Of a stretch of DNA of 58,942 nt, positions 28,882 to 39,455 are shown piece after piece. The DNA is taken from NCBI GenBank assembly GCA_905478035.1, contig CAJQGX010000040.1, forward strand, positions 1 through 58,942, written 5' to 3'. The notes beneath the pieces were generated by a model that saw only the letters and a program-made list of their open reading frames with translations, did not search any database and was not told the origin of the DNA. The number at the start of each line of letters is the position of its first letter. Within the stretch, counting starts at the first letter, position 1. Source of the DNA: an uncultured SAR86 cluster bacterium. GTDB taxonomy: Bacteria; Pseudomonadota; Gammaproteobacteria; Magnimaribacterales; D2472. The position numbers and the translations under genes were made by a program.

Positions 28882-29424
28882 TTATGCTCCAGCTGCTTTT
28901 TTAGCTTCTTTTCTTCTTACATTCTCATCTGAATATCTAACGCCCTTGCCTTTGTATGGCTCGGGTGGTCTAAAGGCTCTTATTTCAGCAGCGGCTTGAC
29001 CTAAAATCTGCTTGTTATAACTTTTTAAAACTACTTCTGTTTGAGAAGGTGTTTCAACTTCTACTTCTTCAGGCAGTTGATACTTAACAGGATGTGAAAA
29101 TCCTAGGGTAAGTTCTAGTAATTTACCAGATGCTTTTGCTCTGTAACCAACACCTTTTAATTCAAGCTTTTTTTCAAAGCCCGAAGAAACACCAATTATC
29201 ATATTATTAACTAAGGCTCTTGTAGTTCCTGCCAAAGCAATAGACTGTTGCTTTGTTTCGTCATAATTAACATTAATTATGTTTTCAACAACCTCTAATG
29301 AAATTGTCTCAGGTAGATCAAAACTCATTTCACCAATCTTTCCTTTAACTTCAATAGCTCGATCAGATACATTTACATTCACCCCATCTACTATTTGAAT
29401 TGGATTTTTTGCTACTCTGGACAT
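28882..29424 (-). CDS. rplF: 50S ribosomal protein L6
   Basis: Large-subunit protein of 180 residues near the factor-binding site. The ATG at 29422-29424 (MSRVAKNPIQIVDGVNV) was chosen: it has GAGG about 9 bases upstream and matches the family. An upstream start at 29460 would add 12 residues and overlap rpsH. The C-terminus has the conserved PEPYKGKGVRYSDENVRRKE. Confidence 0.97.
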   Translation of the reverse strand: MSRVAKNPIQIVDGVNVNVSDRAIEVKGKIGEMSFDLPETISLEVVENIINVNYDETKQQSIALAGTTRALVNNMIIGVSSGFEKKLELKGVGYRAKASGKLLELTLGFSHPVKYQLPEEVEVETPSQTEVVLKSYNKQILGQAAAEIRAFRPPEPYKGKGVRYSDENVRRKEAKKAAGA

Positions 29425-29425
29425 A

Positions 29426-29821
29426 TTAAAATACCTCGCAAAGAATTTCGCCGCCAACATTCTTGGATCTAGCTTCTGAATCAGTCATAAGCCCTTGGTT
29501 AGTTGAAACTATAAAAGCACCTAATCCATTTTTAACTGTATCTAAATCAGATGAGGCTGAATAATTTCTAAGGCTTGGTTTGCTTATTCTCTTAATAGTT
29601 TTAATTGCTGGAGATGAATTATGATATTTTAGAGCAACTTTAAGAGCTGGCTTACCATCCTCTTCAACCTTCTCAACTCCTTTTATATATCCCTCAGAAA
29701 CTAAAACACTAATTAATTCATGTTTTAATTTAGAATGAGGCACCATTACATCGACTTTGCCACGCATTAAGCCATTTCGAATTCTTGTTAGACAATCTGC
29801 TATAGGATCTTGAAAACTCAT
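29426..29821 (-). CDS. rpsH: 30S ribosomal protein S8
   Basis: 16S rRNA-binding protein and, in E. coli, repressor of the spc operon. It starts MSFQDPIADCLTRIRNG. The conserved end reads ARSKNVGGEILCEVF. The length is 131 residues. The E. coli S8 site at the rplX/rplE border has no intergenic sequence here. Confidence 0.97.
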   Translation of the reverse strand: MSFQDPIADCLTRIRNGLMRGKVDVMVPHSKLKHELISVLVSEGYIKGVEKVEEDGKPALKVALKYHNSSPAIKTIKRISKPSLRNYSASSDLDTVKNGLGAFIVSTNQGLMTDSEARSKNVGGEILCEVF

Positions 29822-29825
29822 ATTA

Positions 29826-30131
29826 TTACCAACTTGATTTAACTAAACCTGGGATATCGCCTCTCATTGCGGCTTCTCTCAGTTTGATTCTACTTAGGCC
29901 AAATTTTCTATATACAGCATGAGGTCTTCCTGTAATTTGACATCTTCTTACTACTCTTGAAGGACTTGAGTTTCTTGGAAGCTTTTGAAACTTAATAGAA
30001 GCTTCATATCTATCTTCACTTGAAGCACTAGAATCATTCATTATTGCTTTTAGGCTTGCTCTTTTTTCAGCAAACTTAGCAACTGTTTTAATTCTTTTAA
30101 CTTCCCTTGCTATCATTGATTTTTTTGCCAT
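29826..30131 (-). CDS. rpsN: 30S ribosomal protein S14, zinc-free type
   Basis: Head protein of the 30S subunit, 101 residues. [13 protein letters not shown] starts it and [20 protein letters not shown] is the conserved C-terminal segment. The CxxC pairs of the zinc-binding short form are absent, so this is the long C- form. 9 bases after rplE. Confidence 0.97.
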   Translation of the reverse strand: MAKKSMIAREVKRIKTVAKFAEKRASLKAIMNDSSASSEDRYEASIKFQKLPRNSSPSRVVRRCQITGRPHAVYRKFGLSRIKLREAAMRGDIPGLVKSSW

Positions 30132-30140
30132 CTCTAGTAC

Positions 30141-30680
30141 CTACTTTTTAAATGGAAATTCTAAAACTTCTAATAAAGCTTTAGCATCTTCTTTGTTTGT
30201 TGCTGAAGTATTAATACATATATCCATACCTCTAATTGTGTCTACATTATCAAACTTGATTTCTGGAAATATAATTTGCTCTTTAATGCCAAAATTATAA
30301 TTACCTTGGCCATCAAAAGACTTCGGATTTAGTCCTCTAAAATCTCTTTCCCTAGGTATGGCTATATCAATCAACCTTTCCATAAATTCATACATTTTAT
30401 TGCCACGAAGAGTAACTTTACATCCAATAGGCCAGCCTTCTCTTATTTTAAAACTCGCTACAGATTGTCTAGCTTTGGTAACAACAGGTTTTTGTCCAGC
30501 AATTGCTGTCATATTTTGGACAGCAGACTCTAAATGCTTCTTATCATTAGCCGCCTCACCAACACCCATATTAATAACCACCTTGGTAAGTTTTGGTACA
30601 GCCATGACATTCTTCATGCCTAACTTCTCCTGAAGGTTAGCTTTTAGCTCATTGTTATATCTGTCTCTTAAATTTGCCAT
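30141..30680 (-). CDS. rplE: 50S ribosomal protein L5
   Basis: 5S rRNA-binding protein of 179 residues. [20 protein letters not shown] and [20 protein letters not shown] are diagnostic. Its ATG directly abuts the rplX stop codon, so no space remains for a separate S8-binding translational operator. Confidence 0.98.
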   Translation of the reverse strand: MANLRDRYNNELKANLQEKLGMKNVMAVPKLTKVVINMGVGEAANDKKHLESAVQNMTAIAGQKPVVTKARQSVASFKIREGWPIGCKVTLRGNKMYEFMERLIDIAIPRERDFRGLNPKSFDGQGNYNFGIKEQIIFPEIKFDNVDTIRGMDICINTSATNKEDAKALLEVLEFPFKK

Positions 30681-31010
30681 TTACTTAATCTCTTTTTTGT
30701 CTGATTTAAATAATCGTATTTTTTTTCCATCGCTATCTTTTGAATAGGAAATTTTATCTTTTGATTTTTTTGAAGGGTTCCAAATAGCAATATTTGATAA
30801 CTCTATTGCCGCTTCTTGTTCTACAACACCGCCAGTAATTCCCATTTCTGGATTAGGCTTAGTGTGTTTTTTTACCATATTAATACCAGTAACAAATCCT
30901 TTATTTTTTGCTTTTAGTATTTTTCTCAAAGTGCCCTTCTTGCCCTTATCTTTGCCAGTAACAACTACTACCTCGTCGCCTGTTTTTAATTTTGTTGGAA
31001 CATTATTCAT
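30681..31010 (-). CDS. rplX: 50S ribosomal protein L24
   Basis: Assembly initiator of the 50S subunit, 109 residues. It contains the KOW motif GDEVVVVTGKDKGKKGTL and VKKHTKPNPEMGITGGVVEQ. 2 bases after rplN, 0 bases before rplE. Confidence 0.97.
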   Translation of the reverse strand: MNNVPTKLKTGDEVVVVTGKDKGKKGTLRKILKAKNKGFVTGINMVKKHTKPNPEMGITGGVVEQEAAIELSNIAIWNPSKKSKDKISYSKDSDGKKIRLFKSDKKEIK

Positions 31011-31012
31011 TT

Positions 31013-31381
31013 TTATATAACCTCTGGAGCCAATGAGAGAATTTTCATATGCTTTCCATCTCTAAGCTCTCTAGTAACTGGACCAAAAACTCTAGTACCA
31101 ATTGGCGCTTTTTGATTGTTTATTAAGACTGCAGCATTCTCATCAAATTTAATTAATGAGCCATCCTTCCTTCTTACACCTTTTTTTGTTCTAACAATAA
31201 GAGCATCAACAACCTGACCTTTTTTAACTTTACCTGTTGGAATGGCCTCGCGTATTGCTACTTTTATTACATCGCCAATATTGGCATACCTTCTTTTTGA
31301 TCCACCAAGAACTTTAATACACATGACGCTTCTAGCACCACTATTGTCAGCAATTTTAAGAAGTGATTGCATTTGAATCAT
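31013..31381 (-). CDS. rplN: 50S ribosomal protein L14
   Basis: Large-subunit protein, 122 residues. [20 protein letters not shown] opens it and [20 protein letters not shown] closes it. It overlaps rpsQ by one base. Confidence 0.98.
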   Translation of the reverse strand: MIQMQSLLKIADNSGARSVMCIKVLGGSKRRYANIGDVIKVAIREAIPTGKVKKGQVVDALIVRTKKGVRRKDGSLIKFDENAAVLINNQKAPIGTRVFGPVTRELRDGKHMKILSLAPEVI

Positions 31382-31668
31382 TATTCATTCTCCTCAGTAA
31401 CTTCAACTTTTTCAGATACATTTTGTGCATCACCTTCGACTAGAATCCAAGTTTTGCTTTTTGAAAATGGTCTACATTCTTTAACAGTAACCTGATCACC
31501 AATTACAGCACTATTGTTTTCATCATGAGCATGAACTTTAGTTGCTCTCTTCATGACCTTTCCATATAAAGGATGCTTTACTTTTCTTTCAATTTTCACG
31601 GTAATTGTTTTATCAGCCTTGTCGCTAATTACAACTCCTGAAAGAATTCTTGGATTAGTTGAGTTCAT
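31381..31668 (-). CDS. rpsQ: 30S ribosomal protein S17
   Basis: 16S rRNA-binding OB-fold protein. [20 protein letters not shown] is the conserved start and [20 protein letters not shown] the core. At 95 residues it has an acidic tail beyond the roughly 84 of E. coli. It overlaps rpmC by one base. Confidence 0.97.
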   Translation of the reverse strand: MNSTNPRILSGVVISDKADKTITVKIERKVKHPLYGKVMKRATKVHAHDENNSAVIGDQVTVKECRPFSKSKTWILVEGDAQNVSEKVEVTEENE

Positions 31669-31874
31669 TATTTGCTATCCTTAATTTTTAATTCATTCAT
31701 TAATGTTTTTATTTTTGCAATTCTCTTTCTAACTAAAGTAAGTTGATTGGTTTCATTAAGCTGTCCGGTTTTATGCTTAATTCTTAAGTTAAATTGAGAC
31801 TCTCTACTAGTAGCTAATTCAGCATCTAGTTGTTCTAAATTTTTCTTTCTGAGATCTAAAATTTCTTTGCTCAT
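31668..31874 (-). CDS. rpmC: 50S ribosomal protein L29
   Basis: Small helical-hairpin protein near the peptide exit tunnel, 68 residues. [20 protein letters not shown] and [20 protein letters not shown] match the family. It abuts rplP with no gap. Confidence 0.95.
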   Translation of the reverse strand: MSKEILDLRKKNLEQLDAELATSRESQFNLRIKHKTGQLNETNQLTLVRKRIAKIKTLMNELKIKDSK

Positions 31875-32285
31875 TTATACATCCTTCCTTATAAAGTGAG
31901 TTTTAACTGGAAGTTTTGCTGAAGCTAATTTAAAAGCTTCTCTAGCTAGATCCTCTTCAACACCAGCCATTTCGAACATAACCTTCCCAGGCTGAACAAG
32001 AGCAACCCAATACTCAACATTACCTTTACCTTTACCCATACGAACCTCTAAAGGCTTTTTAGTGATTGGTTTGTCTGGAAAAATTCTTATCCAAATATTA
32101 CCGCCCCTTTTAATATGTCTTGTCATTGCTCGTCTAGCTGCTTCTATTTGGCGTGCTGTTATCCGCCCTCTGTCTGATGCAACTAAACCAAATCTTCCAA
32201 AAGCAACCGTATTGCCATTTTGTGCAAGGCCTCTATTACGACCTTTATGCATTTTTCTAAATTTCGTCTGTTTTGGTTGTAACAT
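31875..32285 (-). CDS. rplP: 50S ribosomal protein L16
   Basis: Late-assembling protein near the A site, 136 residues. [20 protein letters not shown] begins it; [20 protein letters not shown] and [20 protein letters not shown] are diagnostic. 2 bases after rpsC. Confidence 0.98.
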   Translation of the reverse strand: MLQPKQTKFRKMHKGRNRGLAQNGNTVAFGRFGLVASDRGRITARQIEAARRAMTRHIKRGGNIWIRIFPDKPITKKPLEVRMGKGKGNVEYWVALVQPGKVMFEMAGVEEDLAREAFKLASAKLPVKTHFIRKDV

Positions 32286-32287
32286 TA

Positions 32288-32947
32288 TTAATTAGCCCCT
32301 ATATCTACTTTGTATGGGTCTTCAGTAATTTCACCTTTGAATACCCAGACCTTAACACCAATAATTCCATAAGTTGTTAATGCTTCAGCAGTACCATAAT
32401 CAATATCTGCTCTAAGTGTATGCAAAGGAACCCTTCCTTCTCTATACCATTCTGTTCTTGCAATCTCAGCACCATTTAATCTTCCAGAAACTTCTATTCT
32501 TACACCTTTAGCACTTTGACGAAGTGCGCTTTGAACAGTTCTTTTCATAGCTCTTCTAAACATAACTCTTCTTTCTAGTTGTTGAGCAACACCTTCAGCT
32601 AGAATCTGTGCATCTAAATCAGGTTTTCTGACCTCTTTAATATTAATTTGAGCTGGTTTTTTAACAATTTTTTGAACGGCTTTTTTGAGATTATCAATTT
32701 CTTCACCTCTTTTACCAATGATAATTCCAGGTCTAGATGTGTATATTGAAACTACAAAATTTTCTGCAGATCTTTCTAGTTCAATTTTACTAATTGATGA
32801 GTTTTTAAGATTTTTCTTAAAGTACTCTCTAACTTTTAAATCTTGAACCAGATTGGTTGAAAAATCTTTACCTTTTGCATACCAATTAGCATTTTGCTTT
32901 TTAGAGATTCCTAATCTAAAACCTGTTGGATTTACTTTTTGTCCCAT
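32288..32947 (-). CDS. rpsC: 30S ribosomal protein S3
   Basis: Forms part of the mRNA entry channel. [20 protein letters not shown] opens it, the KH domain reads [20 protein letters not shown], and [20 protein letters not shown] follows. At 219 residues it is somewhat shorter than the 233 of E. coli, mainly at the C-terminus. It overlaps rplV by one base. Confidence 0.98.
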   Translation of the reverse strand: MGQKVNPTGFRLGISKKQNANWYAKGKDFSTNLVQDLKVREYFKKNLKNSSISKIELERSAENFVVSIYTSRPGIIIGKRGEEIDNLKKAVQKIVKKPAQINIKEVRKPDLDAQILAEGVAQQLERRVMFRRAMKRTVQSALRQSAKGVRIEVSGRLNGAEIARTEWYREGRVPLHTLRADIDYGTAEALTTYGIIGVKVWVFKGEITEDPYKVDIGAN

Positions 32948-33285
32948 TATTTATCCCCTTCAGCTAATATTATTTCGATATGACAAGTAGGTTTAATAAT
33001 TCTGTCAGCTCTTCCACGCGCTCTTGGTTTCATTCTTTTTAATCTCATACCTTGATTCACAATAATTGATTTTACTGAAAGCATATCAATGTCAGCATTA
33101 TTATTATTCTCTGCATTAGCGATAGCGGATTCTAGTAATTTCTTAATTACTGCTGAACCTTTTTGTTTGTTGAAAACTAAAAAGTCCATTGCATCCTGAA
33201 CGGATTTTCCTCTTATTGCATTGGCAACTAAGCCTGCTTTTTGAGGAGATAATCTAGTTCCTTTTAAGTATGCTCTTGTTTCCAT
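32947..33285 (-). CDS. rplV: 50S ribosomal protein L22
   Basis: Lines the exit tunnel, 112 residues. [19 protein letters not shown] and [20 protein letters not shown] are conserved. It overlaps rpsS by one base. Confidence 0.98.
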   Translation of the reverse strand: METRAYLKGTRLSPQKAGLVANAIRGKSVQDAMDFLVFNKQKGSAVIKKLLESAIANAENNNNADIDMLSVKSIIVNQGMRLKRMKPRARGRADRIIKPTCHIEIILAEGDK

Positions 33286-33557
33286 TATTTAGCCTTCCTA
33301 TCACCTGAGTGCATTTTAAAAGTTCTGGTAATTGCAAACTCACCTAGTTTATGACCAACCATATCTTCATTGATGTAAACCGGTACATGTTGTCTGCCAT
33401 TATGAACAGATATTGTTAACCCAACCATTGAAGGATTTACCATTGATCTTCTTGACCATGTTTTTATTGGTCGTTTGTCATTAGATGCTAAAGCAGCTTC
33501 GACTTTCCTCTCAAGAGATAAGTCTATGAATGGTCCTTTTTTTAGTGATCTTGGCAT
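33285..33557 (-). CDS. rpsS: 30S ribosomal protein S19
   Basis: Head protein of the 30S subunit, 90 residues. [20 protein letters not shown] opens it and [20 protein letters not shown] is the core. 3 bases after rplB. Confidence 0.98.
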   Translation of the reverse strand: MPRSLKKGPFIDLSLERKVEAALASNDKRPIKTWSRRSMVNPSMVGLTISVHNGRQHVPVYINEDMVGHKLGEFAITRTFKMHSGDRKAK

Positions 33558-33560
33558 AAT

Positions 33561-34388
33561 TTACTTCCTACTTCCTCTTCTTCTTATTATGAGGTCATCT
33601 GTTCTTTGATTTTTTCTAGTTTTATATCCTTTTGTTGGAACACCCCAAGGAGTGGATGGATGTCTTCCACCTGAAGTTCTACCTTCACCACCACCATGTG
33701 GATGGTCAACAGGGTTCATAGCTACACCTCTTACAGTAGGTCTAACTCCTCTCCATCTCTTTGCTCCAGCCTTACCTAAAGATTTTAAATTATTTTCTTG
33801 ATTAGATACTGTTCCCAGAGTTGCTCTGCATTCCCAAAGAACCTTACGTGTTTCTCCGGACTGAAGTCTTAATGTTGCATAAATGCCTTCTTTAGCAACT
33901 AATCGAGCAGATGTTCCTGCACTTCTTGCCATTTGTGCACCCTTTAGGGGTTTAAGCTCTACGCAATGAACATTAGTTCCCAAAGGAATATCTTTAAGTT
34001 TCATTGAGTTGCCAACTTTAATTTCACATTTTTCTGCTGAGATAACCTCATCACCAACTTTAATTTTAGCTGGAGCAATAATGTATCTTCTTTCGCCATC
34101 TTTATATAAAAGAAGTGCTATATGAGCTGATCTATTAGGGTCATATTCGATTCTTTCTACAACAGCAGGAATATCAAATTTATTTCTTTTGAAATCGATT
34201 ACCCTGTAATGCTGCTTATGCCCACCACCCTGATGTCTAACTGTTATTCTACCGTTATTATTTCTGCCGCCATTTTTTGACTTAGCTTTTGTTAAAGACT
34301 TCAGTGGCTTGCCTTTATATAAATCAGTCTTTATGGCAATAACACCACGTCTGCCTGGACTAGTTGGTTTTGCTTTAATAATAGCCAT
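33561..34388 (-). CDS. rplB: 50S ribosomal protein L2
   Basis: Large-subunit protein essential for peptidyl transfer and subunit joining, 275 residues. [20 protein letters not shown] begins it, [20 protein letters not shown] follows, and the conserved [20 protein letters not shown] contains the His near the active centre. 2 bases after rplW. Confidence 0.99.
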   Translation of the reverse strand: MAIIKAKPTSPGRRGVIAIKTDLYKGKPLKSLTKAKSKNGGRNNNGRITVRHQGGGHKQHYRVIDFKRNKFDIPAVVERIEYDPNRSAHIALLLYKDGERRYIIAPAKIKVGDEVISAEKCEIKVGNSMKLKDIPLGTNVHCVELKPLKGAQMARSAGTSARLVAKEGIYATLRLQSGETRKVLWECRATLGTVSNQENNLKSLGKAGAKRWRGVRPTVRGVAMNPVDHPHGGGEGRTSGGRHPSTPWGVPTKGYKTRKNQRTDDLIIRRRGSRK

Positions 34389-34390
34389 GA

Positions 34391-34687
34391 TTAATTAACG
34401 CCCTCGAACTGAATTTCTGAATCTTTACTTAAAGATACAAATGCTTTTTTATAATCTGATTTTTTATAAAGGCCATTTCTATTTCTTTTTCTTTTGCCTT
34501 TAACAATTGAGGTTGTTACTTTGGTAACCTCAACTTTAAATAGTTCTTCAACTGCCTTTTTTATCTCTCTTTTGTTAGCAGTTAGGTCAACCTTAAAGAC
34601 TATTTGTTTAAGTGATTCACCAACTCTAGCTGACTTTTCAGTAACTATAGGAGATTTAATTAGAGTAAATAGTTTTTCGTTATGCAT
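34391..34687 (-). CDS. rplW: 50S ribosomal protein L23
   Basis: Exit-tunnel protein and docking site for SRP and trigger factor. The ATG at 34685-34687 ([20 protein letters not shown]) was chosen because GAGGAG lies 7 bases upstream and the length of 98 residues fits the family. An upstream in-frame start would add 15 residues inside rplD. As called it overlaps the rplD end by 8 bases. Confidence 0.95.
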   Translation of the reverse strand: MHNEKLFTLIKSPIVTEKSARVGESLKQIVFKVDLTANKREIKKAVEELFKVEVTKVTTSIVKGKRKRNRNGLYKKSDYKKAFVSLSKDSEIQFEGVN

Positions 34688-35294
34688 CAATCCACTCCTC
34701 AATTTGTTTAAAGGCATCTGCAGTAACAGCAACTTTATTTGCTTTTAAAAGATTAACTGGATTGATTTCTCTAACTGTAATCACATCAACATTTGGGATG
34801 TTTCGAGTAGATAAATATAGGTTCATATCTAATTCATCAATTATTATTAGAACTTTGCTAAGAGAAAATTCATTAAGAAGCGAAGCTATTTCTTTAGTTT
34901 TAGGTTTATCAAGAACAGGTTTCTCAATGGCAACTAATCTGCCCTGTCTTAGTAACTCTGAGAATATAGATCTAATGGCAGCTCTATACATTTTTTTATT
35001 AATTTTTTTACTGTAATCTCTTGGAGTAGCTGCAAATGTTACACCACCGCCTCTCCATAGAGGACTTCTGATTGTCCCAGCTCTTGCTCTACCAGTACCT
35101 TTTTGTCGGAATGGCTTTTTACCACCGCCTCTAACTTCTGATCTAGTTTTTTGTTTAGATGTTCCTTGTCTACCGCCTGCCATAAAGCTTACTACAGCTT
35201 GGTGAACTAGAGACTCATTAAAGTCTTTACTGAATGCGCTATCAGATATATTTATATCTTGATTTTTTGTTGATGATAATAATTCTATTTTCAT
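34680..35294 (-). CDS. rplD: 50S ribosomal protein L4
   Basis: Exit-tunnel protein and, in E. coli, repressor of its own S10 operon, 204 residues. [20 protein letters not shown] and [20 protein letters not shown] mark the conserved tunnel loop. It overlaps rplC by 4 bases and rplW by 8. The short S10 leader here leaves little room for the E. coli-type L4 attenuator. Confidence 0.97.
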   Translation of the reverse strand: MKIELLSSTKNQDINISDSAFSKDFNESLVHQAVVSFMAGGRQGTSKQKTRSEVRGGGKKPFRQKGTGRARAGTIRSPLWRGGGVTFAATPRDYSKKINKKMYRAAIRSIFSELLRQGRLVAIEKPVLDKPKTKEIASLLNEFSLSKVLIIIDELDMNLYLSTRNIPNVDVITVREINPVNLLKANKVAVTADAFKQIEEWIDA

Positions 35295-35926
35295 GATTTC
35301 TTCAATGCCGGTTTAATTTTCAGTTCAGATCCGTTAAAGCCTGGAACAGCACCTTTAATATAAATGACGCTATTTTCTACATCTAAGTCGACGATTTTTA
35401 AACTTTGAACTGTTTTTTGTTCGTTACCCATATGACCTGACATTTTTTTACCTTTCCAAACTCTTCCTGGAGTTTGACATTGTCCAATCGAACCATGAGC
35501 TCTATGAGATAAAGAATTACCATGAGTTGCATCCTGCATGGCAAAGTTATGACGCTTAATGACACCAGCGTAACCTTTACCTTTTGATGTTCCTGTAACG
35601 TCAACATATTGACCAATTTCAAATACATCTGCAGTTAAGTGTTTGCCAACTTTCATATCTTCAGTAATTTCATCACCGGACCTAAATTCTGCAAGAATTC
35701 CAGGTTCAAGATTTATTTTTTTATAAAATTCACTTTTAGATTTATTAACATTATTAGATTTGTTTACTTTTGAGACAACAAACGCATTGTATCCATCTCT
35801 TGAAGTAGTTTTTATATCTGCTAAAAAGTTACCACAAACAGAAACTGCAGTAACTGGGACTGACTCACCGTCTTCTAGGAAAAGACGAGTCATTCCAGAT
35901 TTTTTTCCTATTAAGCCTATGCTCAA
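35291..35926 (-). CDS. rplC: 50S ribosomal protein L3
   Basis: Large-subunit assembly initiator, 211 residues. [20 protein letters not shown] opens it and [20 protein letters not shown] is diagnostic. The start codon is TTG at 35924-35926 with AAGGAG 6 bases upstream. It is the only gene of this operon set apart from its upstream neighbour (rpsJ) by a sizeable gap of 60 bases. Confidence 0.97.
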   Translation of the reverse strand: MSIGLIGKKSGMTRLFLEDGESVPVTAVSVCGNFLADIKTTSRDGYNAFVVSKVNKSNNVNKSKSEFYKKINLEPGILAEFRSGDEITEDMKVGKHLTADVFEIGQYVDVTGTSKGKGYAGVIKRHNFAMQDATHGNSLSHRAHGSIGQCQTPGRVWKGKKMSGHMGNEQKTVQSLKIVDLDVENSVIYIKGAVPGFNGSELKIKPALKKS

Positions 35927-35986
35927 TTTATTCTCCTTTATACGGGGCTAATACCCTCTATGGCCGCTATCGCGTTAATTAATGGA

Positions 35987-36298
35987 CTAGCCTAAGCTTA
36001 TTTGAACATCTACCCCAGAGGACAGATCTAATTTCATTAAAGCATCAACTGTTTTATCAGTTGGTTTGACTATATCCATAAGTCTTTTATAAGTAACAAT
36101 CTCATATTGGTCTCTAGCATCTTTGTCTTTATGCGGTGATTTCAATATAGTTGTTCTTTCTTTTTTAACAGGGAGTGGTATTGGACCATTAATAACAGCA
36201 CCAGTTTTTTTTACTGTTTCTACTATTAATTTGGCTGAAGCATCTATCAGTCTGTAATCAAAAGCTTTAAGCCTAATTCTGATTGATTGATTCTCCAT
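35987..36298 (-). CDS. rpsJ: 30S ribosomal protein S10 (NusE)
   Basis: Head protein of the 30S subunit that also joins NusB in antitermination, 103 residues. [20 protein letters not shown] begins it; [20 protein letters not shown] is diagnostic. First gene of the S10 operon, behind its own promoter, 124 bases downstream of fusA with no tufA in between. Confidence 0.98.
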   Translation of the reverse strand: MENQSIRIRLKAFDYRLIDASAKLIVETVKKTGAVINGPIPLPVKKERTTILKSPHKDKDARDQYEIVTYKRLMDIVKPTDKTVDALMKLDLSSGVDVQISLG

Positions 36299-36335
36299 TT
36301 TTATCCTTTATTATCCCTATCTATTTAATTTTAAT

Positions 36336-36357
36336 ACTTTTGCTTATTGCAAAAAGT
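36336..36357 (-). promoter_or_regulatory. Hairpin at the 5' end of the S10 operon transcript
   Basis: On the mRNA strand ACTTTT(T)GC pairs with GCAAAAGT across an AATAA loop, with one bulged T. It lies right at the start of the transcript predicted from the rpsJ promoter. It may stabilise the 5' end; a regulatory role is unproven. Confidence 0.4.
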
Positions 36358-36362
36358 GGCGT

Positions 36363-36392
36363 ATTTTAAGCTTCTAACAGCATAACTGTCAA
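36363..36392 (-). promoter_or_regulatory. Promoter of the S10 operon
   Basis: A perfect TTGACA (36392-36387) and TAAAAT (36368-36363) are separated by 18 bases. The predicted start near 36356 gives a leader of about 58 bases before rpsJ. Confidence 0.7.
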
Positions 36393-36422
36393 CATTAATC
36401 ACTAGTTAAATGATCTTAAGTT

Positions 36423-38525
36423 TTAAGAGTTTTTAAGTCCTTCTGCAATATTGTTTGGAACCTCTCCATACTTTGTAAATTCCATTGTAAATGTTGCTCT
36501 ACCCTGCGTAGCAGATCTAAGATCTGTTGCATAACCAAACATTTCAGCCAAAGGAACTTCAGATGAAACTTCTTTACCAGAAGTAATATCATCCATACCT
36601 AAAATAATTCCTCTTCTTCTATTTAAGTCTCCAACAACATCACCCATATGCTCTTCAGGTGTAACAACTACAACTTTCATAACAGGCTCTAGTAGTGCAG
36701 GTCTTGCCTTATTGGCTCCTTCTTTGAGGGCCATTGATCCGGCAATCTTAAAGGCCATCTCATTTGAATCAACATCATGGAAAGAGCCATCATATAAAGT
36801 AGCTCTTAATGCTAAAAGTGGATAACCAGCTATAACACCATTTTGCATTTGCTCTTGGATTCCTTTATTTACAGCCGGTATGTATTCTTTAGGGATTACT
36901 CCACCAACGATCTTGTCGACGAATTCATATTCATCATCTAATCCTAATGGCTCTAACTTTAACCAAACATGACCATACTGACCCTTACCACCACTTTGCC
37001 TTACAAATTTACCCTCAACATCAACAGATTCTTTAATTGTTTCTCTGTAAGCAACTTGTGGTTTACCTATATTAGCCTCAACTGAGAATTCTCTTCTCAT
37101 TCTATCCACTAATACATCTAAATGAAGTTCACCCATTCCTGAAATAATTGTTTGGCCTGATTCTTCATCACTAGTAACACGGAAAGATGGATCTTCTTGT
37201 GCAAGTTTGCCAAGAGCAAGAGACATCTTCTCTTGGTCAGGTTTTGATTTAGGCTCAACAGCTACAGAAATAACTGGCTCTGGGAAGTCCATTCTTTCTA
37301 ACACAATTGGTTTTGCTGAATCTGATAATGTATCACCTGTAGTAATGTCTTTTAAGCCAATACATGCAGCAATATCACCAGCTCTAACTTCTTTGATTTC
37401 TTCTCTATTATTTGAATGCATTTGCACCATTCTTCCGACTCTTTCTTTTTTCTGTTTAGTTGAATTTATAACAGCATCTCCGACTTGAAGAACACCGGAA
37501 TAAACTCTTATAAAAGTTAAAGTTCCAACAAATGGGTCTGTAGCAATTTTGAACGCAAGCGCAGAAAAAGGCTCGTCATCTGATGATTTTCTTGAATCCT
37601 CTTCTTCGTCCTCTTGGCTATTATTAGGAATAACCCCTGTAATAGCTTTAACTTCATCTGGGGCTGGTAAAAATTCAACAACAGCATCAAGCATAGCTTG
37701 CACACCTTTGTTTTTGAAAGCAGAGCCACATAAACCAACAATAAGCTCATTAGCCAATGATCTTATTCTTAATCCTTCTTTAACTTGCTCAACTGAAAGA
37801 TCACCCGATTCAAGATAAGTATCCATTAGCTCTTCATTAGCTTCAGCTGCTGCTTCAAGCATTTCTTCACGAAGCTGGGTACATTTATCAAGAAGATCAG
37901 AAGGTATTTCTTTTGAATCAAAAGTTAGGCCTTGATCGTCTTCATTCCAATATATTGCTCGCATATTGATTAGATCTACAACACCTTTGAAATCATCTTC
38001 GGCACCAATATTGTATTGAATAGGAATTATGTTTGCTTGTAATCTTGTTTTTATTTGGTCAACCACTCTCTCAAAGTTTGCTCCAGCTCTATCCATTTTG
38101 TTAACGAACACAACTCTTGGTACTTCATATCTATTAGCTTGTCTCCAGACAGTTTCTGATTGAGGTTCAACACCAGATGTTCCACAAAACACAACTACTG
38201 CACCATCTAAAACTCTTAATGACCTTTCAACTTCAATGGTAAAATCTACGTGACCTGGCGTATCAATAATATTAATTCTATGTTGAGGGAATTGTTGTTC
38301 CATTCCACTCCAGAAACATGTTGTTGCTGCTGAAGTAATCGTAATACCTCTTTCTTGCTCTTGTTCCATCCAGTCCATAGTAGCTGCGCCATCATGAACT
38401 TCTCCAATTTTATGAGATAGACCAGTGTAAAAAAGAACTCTTTCAGTTGTAGTTGTTTTACCTGCATCTACATGGGCACAGATACCAACGTTACGATATT
38501 TATTTAATACTATTTGTCTAGCCAT
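36423..38525 (-). CDS. fusA: Elongation factor G
   Basis: GTPase that drives translocation. G motifs are [37 protein letters not shown] and VNKMDRAG. Domain IV carries [15 protein letters not shown] and [10 protein letters not shown]. The length of 700 residues is standard, with an acidic stretch around residue 305 (EDEEEDS). It lies 29 bases after rpsG in the str operon. tufA, which often follows fusA, is absent. Confidence 0.98.
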   Translation of the reverse strand: MARQIVLNKYRNVGICAHVDAGKTTTTERVLFYTGLSHKIGEVHDGAATMDWMEQEQERGITITSAATTCFWSGMEQQFPQHRINIIDTPGHVDFTIEVERSLRVLDGAVVVFCGTSGVEPQSETVWRQANRYEVPRVVFVNKMDRAGANFERVVDQIKTRLQANIIPIQYNIGAEDDFKGVVDLINMRAIYWNEDDQGLTFDSKEIPSDLLDKCTQLREEMLEAAAEANEELMDTYLESGDLSVEQVKEGLRIRSLANELIVGLCGSAFKNKGVQAMLDAVVEFLPAPDEVKAITGVIPNNSQEDEEEDSRKSSDDEPFSALAFKIATDPFVGTLTFIRVYSGVLQVGDAVINSTKQKKERVGRMVQMHSNNREEIKEVRAGDIAACIGLKDITTGDTLSDSAKPIVLERMDFPEPVISVAVEPKSKPDQEKMSLALGKLAQEDPSFRVTSDEESGQTIISGMGELHLDVLVDRMRREFSVEANIGKPQVAYRETIKESVDVEGKFVRQSGGKGQYGHVWLKLEPLGLDDEYEFVDKIVGGVIPKEYIPAVNKGIQEQMQNGVIAGYPLLALRATLYDGSFHDVDSNEMAFKIAGSMALKEGANKARPALLEPVMKVVVVTPEEHMGDVVGDLNRRRGIILGMDDITSGKEVSSEVPLAEMFGYATDLRSATQGRATFTMEFTKYGEVPNNIAEGLKNS

Positions 38526-38554
38526 AATTTAATTTTTTTATATGTGATTGATTA

Positions 38555-39025
38555 TTAAAATCTAAAATGAGAGAAGGCTTTATTAGCTTCAGCCATTTTA
38601 TGAACATCTTCTCTTTTTCTAACAGCTGATCCCTTCTTCTGCGATGCATCCATAAGCTCACCAGCAAGTCTAAGATTCATTGATTTTTCACTTCTTTTTC
38701 TTGCAGCATCAACAATCCATCTCATTGCAAGCGCCTGTCTTCTAGATGGTCTAATTTCTATAGGAACTTGATAGTTAGCGCCACCAACTCTTCTTGATTT
38801 AACCTCAACAACAGGACTGACTTCTTCAAGTGCTTTCATAAAAATTCCAAGCGGATCTTCTTTTGAAGTTTTCGTTATTTGATCAAAAGCACCATATACA
38901 ATTTTTTCAGCTACAGATTTTTTACCATCTTTCATGAGATTGTTCATGAATTTAGCAAGTATGACGTCTTTGTACTTTGGATCTGGTAATACTTTTCTTT
39001 TTTCGGGACTTCTTCTTCTTGGCAT
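38555..39025 (-). CDS. rpsG: 30S ribosomal protein S7
   Basis: Head-nucleating protein, 156 residues. [20 protein letters not shown] begins it and [20 protein letters not shown] is diagnostic. S7 represses the str operon in E. coli through a spacer between rpsL and rpsG; here only 2 bases separate them, so that site is missing. Confidence 0.98.
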   Translation of the reverse strand: MPRRRSPEKRKVLPDPKYKDVILAKFMNNLMKDGKKSVAEKIVYGAFDQITKTSKEDPLGIFMKALEEVSPVVEVKSRRVGGANYQVPIEIRPSRRQALAMRWIVDAARKRSEKSMNLRLAGELMDASQKKGSAVRKREDVHKMAEANKAFSHFRF

Positions 39026-39027
39026 AA

Positions 39028-39399
39028 TTATTTACCTTTTTTGGCTCCATATTTGGATCTTCTTTGTTTTCTGTTAGCAACTCCGGATGTATCTAAAGTT
39101 CCTCTTACTGTGTGATATCTAACTCCAGGTAGATCTTTTACTCTTCCACCTCTTATTAAAACCAATGAATGTTCTTGAAGATTATGTCCTTCTCCACCAA
39201 TATAAGATGTGACCTCAAAACCACTTGTTAATCTAACTCTACAAACTTTCCTTAAAGCTGAGTTAGGTTTTTTAGGAGTTGTTGTATATACACGAGTGCA
39301 AACACCTCTTCTTTGAGGACATGCATTCAATGCCGGTACATCTGTCTTTCTAACTTTTGGTTTTCTAGACTTTTTTAATAACTGATTTACTGTTGCCAT
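39028..39399 (-). CDS. rpsL: 30S ribosomal protein S12
   Basis: Decoding-centre protein, 123 residues. [20 protein letters not shown] and the segment [20 protein letters not shown] are conserved, with the lysines associated with streptomycin response in wild-type state ([14 protein letters not shown]). It follows rpoC by 56 bases; no terminator is visible in that gap. Confidence 0.98.
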   Translation of the reverse strand: MATVNQLLKKSRKPKVRKTDVPALNACPQRRGVCTRVYTTTPKKPNSALRKVCRVRLTSGFEVTSYIGGEGHNLQEHSLVLIRGGRVKDLPGVRYHTVRGTLDTSGVANRKQRRSKYGAKKGK

Positions 39400-39455
39400 A
39401 ATATTTTTTTTTGGTTAGGCCGCGATTCTATAGATTAGATCAATTGCGGTCAACA

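Noticed and set aside
29425..29460. Twelve-residue N-terminal extension of L6
   Set aside because: Non-conserved, overlaps rpsH, and the internal ATG has its own GAGG site.
39400..39455. Stem GACCGC/GCGGCC between rpoC and rpsL as a terminator
   Set aside because: The loop is about 22 bases and the mRNA continues with an A-run rather than a U-run.
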